Shown: positions 47,669 to 58,293, counted from the first letter of the stretch. The stretch: DNA of 64,000 bases from Echinometra lucunter (GCA_029962745.1 CM057152.1:20036324-20100323); one strand, 5' to 3'. Numbers and translations are program-made. Notes: a model not told the origin generated them from the letters alone.

Positions 47669-50600
47669 TTATATTTAATCTTTTCTGTAATTATACCAAT
47701 GCAATACCATTGTATTTCATTTATTTCTGCTGGAAATAAATAAATACAAATTTGAATTTTTAAAATTTATGACATCATTATCAACAGAACATTTTCAGAC
47801 TCTGTTTTTACCATATCCCCTTTCCAAAGTCAGAAAAAAGGAGAAAAAAATATTCCATCTCACAGTTTGATCAATATACATAAAAAGATAGAATAAAGAC
47901 AAACAAAATATCAAATTTTCAATGTCACTGATAGAATGAAGACAAACAAAATATTAAATTTTCAATGTCACTGAACTGAATATGCTATAGCTGGTGAAAG
48001 ATCAAGTTTTCAGGCTTCATACCTTCGCACAGACCTTCATAAGTTTGAAACTTATGTCAGCAAAACCTGACCAAAAACTACAAGCCAGTAGTCTGCGTCT
48101 GTATCACAATAGTTTGCAGGCTCAAATCCTTGTCAAACAAACTACAGGACAGGTGTCTGAACATTAAGACTACCATATTACTTGTGCTGTAACTGCTCCT
48201 TACAAAGCCAGAGACTGGCAAAGTAAGATCCTAATCATTCTACTGAAAGAATCTCAAGTGGAATTGTGTTTGAGTATCAAACTACAGTCTGTGTTTATAG
48301 ACTAGCAAATTGATGCATGACTGTGAGTAAGGATCATCCACTGCTTGTAGTTTGGACTGAACTACAAGCTCACTTTAATAAGGTTTTGGAACTATGACTA
48401 CCGGTATACTTCAAGTTTTGAAACTATGTGTAACATGCCCATATATGTTTTCAAAACCTGAATTAAACTTTACATTTAGGGATAGTCGTGTAAACGAAAC
48501 TGTAGACACCAGTGGCCCCAAAACTCCTGAGATAAACTGAATTGATAAAGTGCTCAGAAATTAAATATACTGCTGTCTAGCTGGTATCTTCAATGAGTCA
48601 CTGTCCACTTTATGTATTGACCTAGTGATTCCGTATGGCTTCCTAATCTGGCCATCTCATATCATCTTCAGCCTTGCTACCTATCTCTGGAGCTAGCATT
48701 CCAGACTTGCTAGCAGCTGTGGGTGACCCCTCAGACTGTAAATGATGAGCTCTCATCATTAAGGTTGTCTGTTGGGAAAAGGTCATATCTTATTACAACA
48801 TAATCAGACCTAGCTATGAATTAGTTTCACTATATAATCTCAAGAAGCAACCTTCAATGTTCCCATTGATGTGATCCAATCATCTTGGCAGAGATAAGGA
48901 GCTGTCAAAAGAAAAAAATAGATGAAAGGAAGACAGAACAATGGGTCACCAATGGGGGGGGGGGAAGGTCTGGGACAAATACAGAGACTGCACTCCTTAA
49001 GATCATAAAAAAAAGTCGGCAGAAAAGTATACATGTACAACACACCTGGTGGAAACATAGTTTTCCTTCATCCCGGGGGGGGGGCATGATAGGGGGATAT
49101 ATCCCCCCCCCCCCAATATTTCGGTCAGGGGGGATGGTCTGTACAATCATCCCCCAAAAAGATTCACCATGAAAAACATGAAAAATTTCATAGCCTCCTA
49201 TAATCCTAAAAAGAAAGTTAAGACAAAGACAGAAAGAATAAAGAGCAAAGAAACACTTTTTTAAAAGGAAAGGAAAAGGAAAAGGCTTTCAGCACTTGCT
49301 CGCTTCGCTCGCTTGCATTTTAAGTATCCCAACCAATGAGGTTATACTGTGTATTACTGTCTTTATGAAAGCAAATCGGTTTGCATCTTGTCTTTCTATC
49401 AAATACTATGCTATTATTGTTCTACTCGCATTTAATATCTTTTGTTATCTTTAACCAATGCCAGTTAATATTTTTATCAGGGTTTATTATGAACTCAAAC
49501 TGGTTTGCATCTTGTCTTTCTATCCAGTATTATACATGTACTATTATAATATAACTGCAAGGAGTCGAACGGGAAAAAGATCCATGACCGAACGAAGGGG
49601 GGGGGGGAGAGGGGTGGTGAGGTATGGGAAGAAAATATTAATCTCCCCTTTCTGTGTGATCATTTGAAATAGCGTTATTAGAACTCATAGTCCTACCTAC
49701 TTCTACTACTACCACTACTACTACTACTTAATTAGTCTATCCTTCAAATTTGAACCTCCACACCCTTTCCCCGCCCGGTCGCTTTGCTCCGTGGTCGAGG
49801 ATATTTGGCATCAGTCATCCCCCCAACCGCGAACACAAATCAACACCCATGGCAGGAAAGGTGATTTTCTACAACATGTGTGCAAAATTTGGGTCCAGCT
49901 GTAGAGCTAACTTGTTTAAAGCTCATGTACAGTATTGGCATTGAAAACAAATTGGCATGAAACTGTTTATATATAGTCTCACTTTGTCCACCTTGCATCA
50001 AAAGATACATCTGTGATGTGATATTCAGTTAATGATTTCTGGTGAATGTTAGAGTAAACATCTGAAAAGAATAGATGCTCTGCCCTATGCTAGGGCCCCA
50101 GGCCTGCACCCCAACCAATCCCTGCACAACGAACACAGCACTTTATTGTGCTAGTCGTATGAACAGAACTTTCATTGGTTTACATGTTTGCAGACATGGT
50201 GCGCTGCATGTCGACATTATTAAGACTTTTTGTCACTGACCCAAGATAAAGAATATATTTGGCTACTTTGTTTAATATTCAACGTGAACAGGAAAAATGT
50301 TCACAGCACCTTAGTGTTACTAGCATTTTGTTACCAGCTAAAAAGCAAATAATCTGATGAATAGTGTATGAGGGCCTACCAAAGTCCAAAACAGTACATT
50401 GAAAATCATGTACATTGAAGCAGTACAAGGAAGTAGAAGCATATCCCTTTTATTTAGTCAGGTGGATTCCATGCTTTGCTGTGGATTTGAACTTTGTGGG
50501 TTACCCTCTCCCTCTTTTTCATTTTTTTTTTTTGAGTAAGTGTACCAGAAAGCAATGGCAAAAAGCTCATACAAATCTTTGAAATATATGAGTATATGTT

Positions 50601-53600
50601 ATTCCAACTTGATACAAACAACACTGCATGATGTCCTTAATCAAAATTTCATATGATCGTAGGATGCTTTAATGCAAATTCAAGGAGGCCTGCTCTTTTT
50701 CATCTTGCTCTGAGAGAGAAATCTGTCATCTCCCACACTCTGCCATTACTTGACCTTTCGGAGTCATGACCAGTAGTACGAGCAGCATATTAACACATGA
50801 TCTTATCTAACACCCACCTCCATACCTTCTTGAGATTTGTAATGAATACTTTAACCAGGTTCATGTTTAAAAGGGTAAACTACAATAACATTGTGCTCTG
50901 TATGGGTTCCATGTCGTTTTATACTGAAGTATATGAACTTCAAACATTAATGCCATGATTACATACACTGTAAGATTCAGCAAACCGTGACCCAGGGTGT
51001 TGTCATAACCCAGGGCACGACGATGTGCACCATACTTGCCAACTCTAGTGATTTTGGCGGTAGACTACTGCTTTTCATAGAATTTTAACTATCTACCTAC
51101 TTTTCAGAAGAAACTACCGCTTTTTGATCATTGTTTTAATTAACCACCAGTGAATTTTTATACCATTTTTGGAACTACTCGCAATGTTACTCAGTATTTA
51201 TATGTCACACTTAAACGGATTCTCTTGATTTTTTTAAATTTCAAACTTCAAATCTCAAAAACAGATTTTCAAAACCATACATGCCAACTATACTGATTTA
51301 GGTGGTAGACTTAGCTTTTCATGGAGTTAACTACCTACCTACTTTTCAGTAGATACTACTGCCTTTTGATAATTGTTTCAATAAACCATCGGTGTATTTA
51401 TATACCAGTTTTAGAACTACTTGCAATGTTACTCAGTATCTACATGTCACACTTAAAAGGATTCTCTTGCTTTTGAAAATGTTAAACTTCAAATCTCAAA
51501 AACAGATTTTCAAAACTATCTACAAGTACCTGTTATACAAGCATTGTCATATCAATCACTTTTCAATGTAAAATATTTAATGTGCATAATGCGATTGTGA
51601 AACTAGAAGTGATTTCTATTAAATCTCCAAATCTCTCAACTTTGCTATGTGCAAGGGTCCAGAGAAACATACCTTTAGAAAATATGAACTGTGCATCTCT
51701 AATTCACAACCATTTCTATTTGTGAATTGAGAATAACACCTTTACAGTTTCAAAGCTGAATTAAGGAAATGAGGCAAAGGTGGTCTTCAGTTACAGCTAA
51801 TAAGTTATATCCCAAAGATTTTAAGGTCTTTGATATGGATTGCCAAAAATGTGACAAATTTAGTTCCAAATGTAAGAATGTATCCTGCTCTGAAATCTGG
51901 GAGCCTAGCTAGGTGGCTCCCCCTGCAGAGTATTTGTCTGGATGAAAATTGGAAAAACACTGCTGTAAGGTATGGTAACAACACGCTGTTTGAACTTGGC
52001 TGAAATGCTCTGAAATACAATGTTCGACTTCCTCCCCCCCCCCCCCAAAAAAAAGTTAAACAAAAACAAAAAAACAAACAAAACAAAATGAAACCAAAAC
52101 ATTTTTTTAAATTTTAAAATGAAATTTAAAAAAATAAAAAAAAAACAAAAAACAAAAAAACAATATCACATAAATAAATAAAAACACAAATAGACAGAAA
52201 TTTGAAATAAAGAATGAAAAAAACATATATATAACCAATCTCGGCCGGTCTTTATGCTAGCTCCCTCTCTTATCGAAGAAGATATGCATGGGTAATAAAT
52301 TTTATTGTGTGTGTGCAAGTGCTAAAGAATACAAACTTCTAATATTAATAGGGCCTAAACAACTACATGTGGATGAAGCAATGCAAGCAGACTAGTGGGT
52401 ATAAAGATTTAGTTTAGAATTTTCAGGGGTCCCCATTTAAAAAAAGAGCACACACATGTGTTTAAAAGGTGATAAAACAAACAATGGTTGATTGCACTCA
52501 GACCCCATTAAAAAAAAATAATGAGAGAAGAGATTTGAATGCTTATAGATCAATCAGTCAAATTCTGTACAGGAAATACTTTAAAATGCAAGGTTCCAAA
52601 CCCCCAAATGTACATTTTTCTTGCAACCTCCCAAGCCATCATAAAATGAACAATAAGTTTAGTTGATTTGGGGGGGGGGTTTTAGATTTTAGTGTCCTTA
52701 AAATGTCTAGACTCTGAAAAAGGGGCTCTCTACGAGAATGACCATGCAAGTATGTCAATCCATTTCCTACTGTCTGTGGAACAAAAGCAGGCTGGATCAA
52801 ACCCCTCATATAAATCACCATGAAGGGCCATGGCTGTGTGTAGGGGGTTGGGGGTGGGGGCAGCATGGTTCTCGCCAGTACATAACACCCATGGTTCCAA
52901 TACCATGTGTAAAGGGTTTCAGACAAGGAAGAACCATGTGTGAAATTGCTGCACCTTGCGTGGCAACAAGGGTAAAAAAATATTGGAGTATATATTCTTA
53001 ACAATAATGATAAATGTCAAAGATTGTTTTGCTTTTTGGTAATGTATTTTTACTTTTATGCCATTAGTAGACAACTCCTGCTTACCAAGAAGTATTTTTC
53101 ATCCTTTTACTATAGCATATACTGCCGCCACACCCAACTTTAGATGTTATTCCGTAAAAATTCCGAAACTTCCACGCTTTGTACAGAGTGGGAACCGTGT
53201 GTGGATTTTTATCTAGTGAGAACCCTGGGGGGCAGGGGCAGTTGCCTTAATTTTTTATTGAAAATTTTCCCCCAAATCCACCCAAAGAGTGCACCAGATC
53301 CTTCAATTTAAATGCAAAAACACTCCCTTGACCAGCTTGGTCGCTTCACGCGCTCTATGAAACTTTTGTTACTTTTGTACATAAGGGACATTATGTTGGA
53401 CTGCCCATCAGAAGAAATCTTTCAAATGTGTGGTAGAAATAAAACCCCTTATGGATAAGAGCTTCTGAGAGAAAGTAAATGAAAATGATAAATTCATGGA
53501 GATATTATACTATGATATATCAGGCTGTTAGGATGGGGTGCATAGGGTGCAATTGCCCCCCCCCCCCTTGGGGGGAAAAATGTGCAAAAAACCTTTTGGA

Positions 53601-54275
53601 TTTTCCTGTCACAGAAATCTTTATTAATCCAGCTCATTTTCAAAGATAGATTTCTGCCCACGCGCTATGCTGACATATCGATAATATTTCAGTGAAAAAA
53701 GAAGGCTTCTTTGTACGTGTGTGAGAGAACTTTCTTTTTCCAAAATCAATAACCGTTGCACCACTTTCCAATCACTGGCCATGTCCTTTCTCTTTCATTT
53801 TCATACTTACATATTTGACAAGTGTCTCACAGCTACAGGAAGGAACTATTTTCTTATATCTACATTCAGGCCATATGTTTACAGTCTCTGTTTATCGTTT
53901 CAGAGCAAACTTACTCAACAGTGCTAATAATATATTGAGACTTGTGCTTACAAATCATCAGTGTCACATATTTTCTGTTAGTAATACCATGTGATTGTGA
54001 GTAGTTAGTTTTTGATGAGGGTACAATTCAATATTTTTTTTCTCAACAAAAAAAGGTTAAAAAAAATATCCACAAAGAAATAAGGGACATTTTAAAACCC
54101 CTTTTCTCATGAAATCCTAGGATACAAATGTAGATATCTAATCTCAAAGGCACAGACAGGATTACAGTTAAACAGACCAATTTTAATTTGTGAAAAGAAT
54201 TTTTCAATATATACTTACAGGATTGAGCACAAATGGAAGCTGTCCCCCAGCTGGTTGTGGGTATGGGTAAGCCAT
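34642..54275 (-). CDS. Tandem-repeat (two-CRD) galectin, eight exons, 311 aa
   Basis: Exons on the minus strand: 54275-54219, 44780-44689, 42104-41894, 40923-40795, 40066-40034, 36776-36688, 35940-35763, 34788-34642 (936 nt with TAA). All introns are GT-AG and the frame is continuous. Galectins are cytosolic or unconventionally secreted lectins that bind beta-galactosides. CRD1 (about 20-163) keeps the sugar-binding set H70, N72, R74 (HFNPRF), N83, W90, E93 and R95. CRD2 (about 175-311) has HFNPRF, N237, W244 and E247, but Lys at 249 where Arg is usual. A proline-rich N-terminus (MAYPYPQPAGG) and an 11-residue linker with no signal peptide fit galectin-4/8/9-like proteins. CRD1 uses an F4-type exon break and CRD2 an F3-type, as in chordate two-CRD galectins. 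The start has A at -3 and G at +4. Confidence 0.92.
35267..35399. mobile_element. Palindromic MITE with GGGGAGTGTTTAATGAA ends, copy B (galectin intron 7)
   Basis: Same family as 8959-9090, sharing the centre CTCAGCCAATCAGATACGAG. Arms are more diverged. Confidence 0.75.
35505..35757. repeat. Purine-rich tract (pyrimidine-rich in the galectin transcript)
   Basis: About 250 bp of GA-rich sequence with few interruptions, ending a few bases from the donor of galectin exon 7, so the pre-mRNA has a long C/U tract just after a weak donor. Confidence 0.85.
35763..35940 (-). CDS. Galectin exon 7 (CRD2 core)
   Basis: 178 nt. Encodes FHVNLQCG, HFNPRF, VVRNTLQRQSWGSEEK and ends at GFFE, an F3-type break. 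The donor GAG|GTATAT is weak and is followed by the pyrimidine tract. Confidence 0.92.
36688..36776 (-). CDS. Galectin exon 6 (CRD2 start)
   Basis: 89 nt, phase 0 in and phase 2 out. Encodes MPYTGPVVGGMVPGRLIFLS. Acceptor GATTGACAG, donor GATAG|GTAAGG. Confidence 0.92.
37127..37705. mobile_element. Long inverted-repeat element in galectin intron 6
   Basis: The left arm (37127-37300) and right arm (37500-37705) are inverted: AAGTCCATGTTAAGATGA / TTCATCTTGCTGTGGACATG, GCAAAATAAGGAAGTTAC / GACTTCTTTATTTTGCA, GAACTGTTTTGTGAAAAAAT and its partner. It resembles 576-1142 in size and layout. Confidence 0.65.
38074..39143. mobile_element. Second member of the CAGTGCGTATC TIR family (galectin intron 6)
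   Basis: CAGTACTTATAAAAA (38074) and TTTTGATACGTACTG (to 39143) are the ends; the inner blocks CATTTTTTGCAAGTTTTGG and AAAACTTGCAAAAAGTGGAA match 4786-5839. It lacks the GAGTGAA palindrome. Confidence 0.68.
39811..39943. mobile_element. Palindromic MITE, copy B (galectin intron 5)
   Basis: GGGCTGCGTTTCACGAAACC to its complement; a regular hairpin and close relative of 7011-7143. It ends about 90 bp before the micro-exon. Confidence 0.85.
40034..40066 (-). CDS. Galectin exon 5 (33-nt linker micro-exon)
   Basis: Acceptor TTATTCTACAG|TAC, donor CCA|GTAAGT. Encodes YIHGAGSIVNP, in phase 0 on both sides, so it can be skipped without changing the frame. Confidence 0.85.
40542..40725 (+). mobile_element. 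tRNA-derived SINE (galectin intron 4)
   Basis: A-box-like TGGCTCAGTGGTAGAATAG, a degenerate B box (GGGTTTGTAAG), then CACCAGTGTCCTTTGGCGAG, shared with the SINE at 21778. Confidence 0.65.
40795..40923 (-). CDS. Galectin exon 4 (CRD1 end)
   Basis: 129 nt, phase 0-0. Encodes VAVNGQHFLEYNHRIKKL and IDGKVHLHSIRFQ. Its acceptor and first 39 nt are repeated upstream at 40995 and 41067. Confidence 0.92.
40885..41100. repeat. Three identical 72-bp units spanning the exon 4 acceptor
   Basis: Units 40885-40956, 40957-41028 and 41029-41100 are identical. Each holds, on the minus strand, intron sequence, a TTTTTTGTGTAG acceptor and the first 39 nt of exon 4. Confidence 0.97.
41548..41980. repeat. Degenerate 173-bp tandem copies of the exon 3 donor region
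   Basis: The block around the exon 3 donor (TACCTTGAACTGGT at 41891) recurs 173 bp away at 41718 with the same GTTCAAG|GTATCTTG junction, and again more decayed near 41548. Flanking GTGGGACAGAGATTATA and CCACAAGCATACTCTGAACT are shared. Confidence 0.85.
41894..42104 (-). CDS. Galectin exon 3 (CRD1 core)
   Basis: 211 nt. Encodes FHINLQCG, HFNPRF, VCVRNT, WGGEER and ends CEANQFK|, an F4-type break. Acceptor TTTTTTTTCTAG, donor AAG|GTATCT. Confidence 0.95.
42105..44688. other. Galectin intron 2
   Basis: AT-rich intron. A 27-bp hairpin (TGTTGCAATCTG/CAGATTGCAACA, 44160-44186) is the only structure I see; no inserted element is obvious. Confidence 0.5.
44689..44780 (-). CDS. Galectin exon 2 (CRD1 start)
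   Basis: 92 nt, phase 0 in and phase 2 out. Encodes MSSIYGGPMSPGRMIFIQGF. The acceptor follows a (CT)-rich tract. Confidence 0.93.
45137..45505. mobile_element. Element bounded by G and C runs (galectin intron 1)
   Basis: A G run plus GACGTCTCATTGAGGCCTGT (45155) is inverted as ACAGGCCTCAATGAGCGTC plus a C run (to 45502). A related end is at 57640-57700 (ACAGGCCTCAGTCAATGAGA then C run). Confidence 0.7.
46285..46395. repeat. 15-bp minisatellite GCTCCGCCGACATTT
   Basis: About seven units. The same GCTCC-type unit occurs at the outer ends of the inverted-repeat element at 55256-55286. Confidence 0.85.
47611..47666. repeat. (TA)n microsatellite
   Basis: Roughly 27 TA units. Confidence 0.95.
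47888..47972. repeat. Two tandem 43-bp units
   Basis: AGACAAACAAAATAT.AAATTT with TCAATGTCACTGA occurs twice back to back with two differences. Confidence 0.85.
48000..48940. other. Part of galectin intron 1, nothing recognised
   Basis: Loosely repeated short blocks (ACTACAAGC, TTTTGAAACTATG) but no gene, and no element with clear ends. Confidence 0.4.
48950..49345. mobile_element. G-rich repeat element, relative of 19225-19650
   Basis: G and C runs, GGGATATATCCCCC at 49093, GGGGGGATGGTCTGTACAAT, then CTTGCTCGCTTCGCTCGCTT at 49296. Confidence 0.6.
49346..51028. other. Part of galectin intron 1, nothing recognised
   Basis: A G run near 49598, a short (CTA)n run near 49707, otherwise unique AT-rich sequence. 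Confidence 0.4.
51029..51518. repeat. Two tandem 245-bp units (galectin intron 1)
   Basis: ACCATACTTGCCAACTCTAG (51029) and ACCATACATGCCAACTATAC (51274) start two diverged copies that share GCAATGTTACTCAGTAT and CTCAAAAACAGATTTTCAAA. Confidence 0.92.
51519..54200. other. Part of galectin intron 1, low complexity and C/G runs
   Basis: An A-rich stretch (52060-52230), C or G runs near 52036, 52668 and 53558, and C-rich phrases that look like ends of G-rich elements. No gene supported. Confidence 0.4.
54219..54275 (-). CDS. Galectin exon 1 (start codon, proline-rich N-terminus)
   Basis: ATG at 54275-54273, 19 codons (MAYPYPQPAGGQLPFVLNP), donor CCT|GTAAGT. A CTGCAG acceptor at 54320 suggests the exon begins at 54319 with a 44-nt UTR part and that an upstream non-coding exon exists. 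Confidence 0.88.
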
Positions 54276-54607
54276 TGTATCTACTAGATCCTTCTTGGAG
54301 TTAGAGAGTCAAGAAAAAACTGCAGAAAACACAGAAAAAACATAGAAAATCCTTGACTTTTATAGTATACTACAGAAATTGAAAAATGAAATAAAAAATG
54401 ATGTAAGTTTGCAGCCTGTGGTTTTGCTCAAAGGGTACAAATGACCAAAGGACACTTTGCTCTGTATATTAGGGGTTCCAGGTCAAATATATTTGAAATA
54501 CATGTAGCTTTACATATTACTTCTATAAAGAAAATGCAATGCAAGTTCACATCCGCCATAAATATCAAAGCAACTGGTGAGTAAACTAGTCGATGTTTGC
54601 CCATGCA

Positions 54608-54995
54608 ATACGGGTAGAGAATAGTTCCTGCCTAGAGCTCGCAGTTACTTTTCAATTTGACGTCACAGACACGTCATAGAAACGTCATAGAAACATCACA
54701 GAAATGAATATGTATAAGCGTGTACATATGAATTCCAGGTTTAAATTTCTAAGAGAACCCGCACCAGTATCGACGGATCGCATAGCGCAATAGGCTGCGC
54801 GCCGGTTTACTGTCTCATGATCCCGAGTTCGAAACCCGCTCTCGCTGCATGCATTTTTGCTATAATAATCAATAACAATGGCATTTATTTCGTCAGAAAT
54901 AGTTAGAGTATCACAACTATTACTGACACATAATCATTTCTACGACGTCAAAGTGGAAGGTAACTGCAACAGGCAGGAACTATCCTCTACCTACA
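54608..54995. mobile_element. TIR element with GGTAGAGAATAGTTCCTGCC ends holding a tRNA-like SINE
   Basis: GGTAGAGAATAGTTCCTGCC (54612) pairs with GGCAGGAACTATCCTCTACC (to about 54994); GCAGTTACTTTTCAATTTGA also has its inverted partner. A tRNA-related SINE lies in the middle. Confidence 0.75.
54768..54855 (+). mobile_element. tRNA-related SINE head
   Basis: A-box-like TAGCGCAATAGGCTGCGC and B box GAGTTCGAAACCC, 40 bp apart. It is not a clean cloverleaf and sits inside a transposon, so I call it a SINE and not a tRNA gene. Confidence 0.6.
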
Positions 54996-55119
54996 ATATG
55001 CATGCCTATGAATCCGTGGGTTTATGGTATTAAACTGCTGTTTAGTTCTGTACTGTATGTTGTAGTCTTACATTTATGTTATCCTTTAAACTCCTTCACC
55101 ACTGACCTCTAAAATGCAA

Positions 55120-55157
55120 GGTAAAGCTTTTGTGTGTGTGTGTGGGGGGGGGGGGGT
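55120..55157. repeat. (TG)n plus G run
   Basis: TG repeats followed by 12 G. Confidence 0.85.
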
Positions 55158-55301
55158 ACTTCATACATTCTAGATGTACACAAATTCTGAACGATCAATT
55201 TTCACACGTTGTCATTCAACTTCGTGCTTTGTCACCTGTATCCATCAGGTGACGTGATATTTGCTCCTGCGATAATTGCTCCTGGCTTAATAAGGTTCGG
55301 T

Positions 55302-55495
55302 GTAAAAATGTCAGAGGTAAAAATGTCAGAGGTAAAAATGTCAGAGGAAAAAATGTCACAGGTAAAAATGTCACAGGTAAAAATGTCACAGGTAAAAATG
55401 TCACAGGTAAAAATGTCAGTGGTAAAAATGTCAGAGGAAAAACATGTCAGAGGTAAATATGTCAGAGGTAAAAATGTCAGAGATAAAAATATCAG
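55302..55495. repeat. 15-bp minisatellite, left arm
   Basis: About 13 units of GTAAAAATGTCAGAG with variants CACAG and CAGTG at the unit end. Confidence 0.95.
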
Positions 55496-55883
55496 CTCTG
55501 AAAATGCCGAAGTGAACGTATTACAGGTAAGAATATTGAATTTGAAATTAGGAAGAGCATGAGATATTAAAATAAAGAATTGATACTGTATAAATGGAGT
55601 GATCACAATAATACTGCTCTCTGTAAAAGTGTGTATGTTCAGTCATTCTGGCCTTCCTGTCTTACTCATTTGATGTGAAGGTGATAATGTTGCCCCATTC
55701 ATAACCACCTAATGAGACCAATCTTGTTTTGGCCGGGAGAACATCCTGGTATGTGCGCATTGCCCAACAGTGTGTTGATCTTCCGAGCACTTGTTTAGCC
55801 GACTCCAAATATAGCAGCAAACGAATGCCCAGTTCCCTCTCTGCGTTTAAGATTTGGCCGCTTGACATGCATTGCAATGTGAA

Positions 55884-55915
55884 ACCAAGGAGTTACCAGC
55901 TGGTAACTCCTTGGT
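55884..55915. repeat. Perfect 32-bp palindrome
   Basis: ACCAAGGAGTTACCAG followed at once by its exact reverse complement, in the middle of the foldback-like element. Confidence 0.97.
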
Positions 55916-56685
55916 GAAACATATTTGTGAAAATTTCAACAAGCGATAAGTAAATCGCGCATTTTGGGTAAGAAATGTAGCATGGGGTGATGTTCATTAT
56001 TTTCTTTGTGAGAATAATTAAGTTACAGGATTATATCTAAAATGATTTAAGATCTTAAGTGGAATGACAGAATGATAGATGAACTTAAGAAGGGATATCC
56101 ACATTTGATGTTTTGCATATGCTAACACAATTATCTAATTGAATAATTCTTTTTAAAAGCTGCAAATTCCCCCACAGCGTATCGGATGAAATAATACAAA
56201 AGGTCGAGAAATAGATCGAATTAACGATTCAATTTCACTTACTTCCTATTCTTCCTTACATATGCGGACAATAATATTGAAGTATTCGTTCACGTATACC
56301 ACGCTTGATTGGAGTAGGGCGGAGCTTATGAAGAGGAATGTGCATATTAAAATCGCGCACCCGTGTGGAATGTATGTGGTCAGCTACTTCAGCTACGCCT
56401 GTACTAACCCAGTTTTTTTCCCACCATCGTTTTTACAATGCCCGTCCCCGCGGTGAAAACGAGGGCAATGCGCGCATACCAGAACATTCACCCCGCCAAC
56501 ACCATAACCATTATTTCCAAATGGCCAAGACAAAGGGCATTCAACTGTTCAAGTAAGACACAGTATGTTTACAGAAAACATTTGAATATATCCCACTCCC
56601 CATAATTTCTATAATTCAATATTTGTACCTGAAACATGTCACTTAAACATTTCTAAATCTGGCATAACTCTGACATTAATTTTAA

Positions 56686-56812
56686 ACCTCTGACATTTTT
56701 TTCTCTGACATTTTTACCTCTGATATTTTGACTCTGACATTTTTACCTCTGACATTTTTACCTCGGACATTTTTACCTCAGACATTTTTACCTCTGACAT
56801 TTTTACCTGGCA
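56686..56812. repeat. 15-bp minisatellite, right arm (inverted)
   Basis: About nine units of CTCTGACATTTTTAC, complementary to the left arm. Confidence 0.95.
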
Positions 56813-57279
56813 CCCTTAATAATGCCAAAGCCCAAAGACATGGGGTTAGGGTTTTGATACAGATTTTTGTTAAGAATGATGTGAGGATAAGGATCAAGGT
56901 TTGTGTTAGGTTTCGGGTTAGGTTTTACGTTTTACTTAACGTGCATATTTTCCATGGGAGCAATGGTCATCGGAGCAAATGTTATGGAACTTTCCATCAA
57001 TGGCAATTCCAATTTGTCAGTCGCAGCAGCCGAGCACGAGACAGCAAAATCAGTCCTGGTCAATTGCACTCATTTTTGTCAGTTTCACTCAAAATTGTCT
57101 TCCAGATGTATGGTCTACTGACAGACACCCGACGAAATTTAATGCTTACTTTTTAAAACTGACGAAAAACAAATTATGAATGAACTCAGTAAGCTTCTCC
57201 AGATGAAAATGAATTGAAAACTGATAGAAACTGAATGAAGAGGTGATGGAAATGGGCAGGATAACCTATATTGTTCATT

Positions 57280-57440
57280 ATTATTACCATCATCATCATG
57301 ACCATACTACTACTACTACTAATAAATAAATAAAGAAAATGATGATAATAATAATAACAATATAATAATGAAAAAATTAATGATAATAATAATGAAACGG
57401 AGGCTGATGATAATACTAGTACTACTAACTTTACTACTAC
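57280..57440. repeat. Mixed ATT/ATC/ACT microsatellite region
   Basis: Short runs of ATC, CTA, AAAT and AAT units over 160 bp. Confidence 0.8.
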
Positions 57441-58293
57441 AATAGAGAGCACTTTACACTTCATTCAGACAAAGTTTTTATATCCCCACTTACGGTATAT
57501 TATAAAACAATGCAAGATATAAAATCCCTGTTAACATGGTAAGGGTCTAAAAATCTGAGATCGTTCATGGGTTTCCCCATTTAGGGTATCAAAACCACCC
57601 CTAGGCCCTGCCTTAATCCCCGTTAAGGGTGCTTTTCAGAAAGTGATTTACGTGGATGATGTACAGGCCTCAGTCAATGAGACACATCCCCCCCCCCCCT
57701 TGGGTAAGTGGCTTTACACTGAATTGACAGAGGGATAAAGTAAGCTTAGGGTCTATATTTAGTCCGATAATATAAAAAAGTAATCTGTAGATTGTAGAAG
57801 TTACATTCGACGTCAGTGAAGTCCCTCTCAGGGTCTGCACGAGATAGTACGCACCGCCATAAATTACTCTTTGATGTATACCCAGTTGTTGTGTGTCCAG
57901 ACAGGCAACTTGTATATCCGCACAAGCATGACAAGACAGCAATTTCAGGAATTTTGCATGCAGTATTTCATAAATTGTTTGAAAGTAATGTCAGACAATA
58001 TTAGAAAAGCACAAATGTTGACAATTATCTGTGGTTTTTGATGCATATATTATGTGAAATCCAAAGGCAAAAGAGGAGACTTTATTTTTCTTAGGTGTCC
58101 GGACACGCAACCTCCCGGGCAACCCCCCCCCCCCCCTAGGCCTGCTACATTAGACCAACGAAGATTGACTTCCGAGTGCAATTACTCTTGTTTTTGCGTC
58201 TGACAGGACGTGAAGCAAGTACCTAAAGATCTATATCTATGAATGCATTTCTATGGATATATTCTACAAAATAACGATAAAACTCGTACTCAC

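Larger units (their letters stand above)
55250..56985. mobile_element. Foldback-like element with 15-bp tandem repeats in inverted arms
   Basis: The left arm has GCTCCTGCGATAATT-type units (55256-55286), then about 13 units of GTAAAAATGTCAGAG (55302-55495). The right arm has about nine complementary units (CTCTGACATTTTTAC, 56686-56812) and, further out, GGAGCAATGGTCATCGGAGC (56957). The middle is 1.2 kb without a recognisable gene. The layout matches sea urchin TU foldback elements, whose inverted repeats contain 15-bp tandem repeats. Confidence 0.7.

Noticed and set aside
54768..54855. Functional tRNA gene
   Set aside because: A and B boxes are present, but I cannot form a full cloverleaf, and it sits inside a TIR element, so SINE is likelier.
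55302..55495. 117-codon frame of VKMSEVKMSQ repeats
   Set aside because: It is the 15-bp minisatellite read in frame; no start context, splice sites or domain.
55662..55917. Overlapping 60-70-codon frames on both strands in the foldback-like element
   Set aside because: The peptide is complex enough to look at, but I recognise no family and see no start or splice support.
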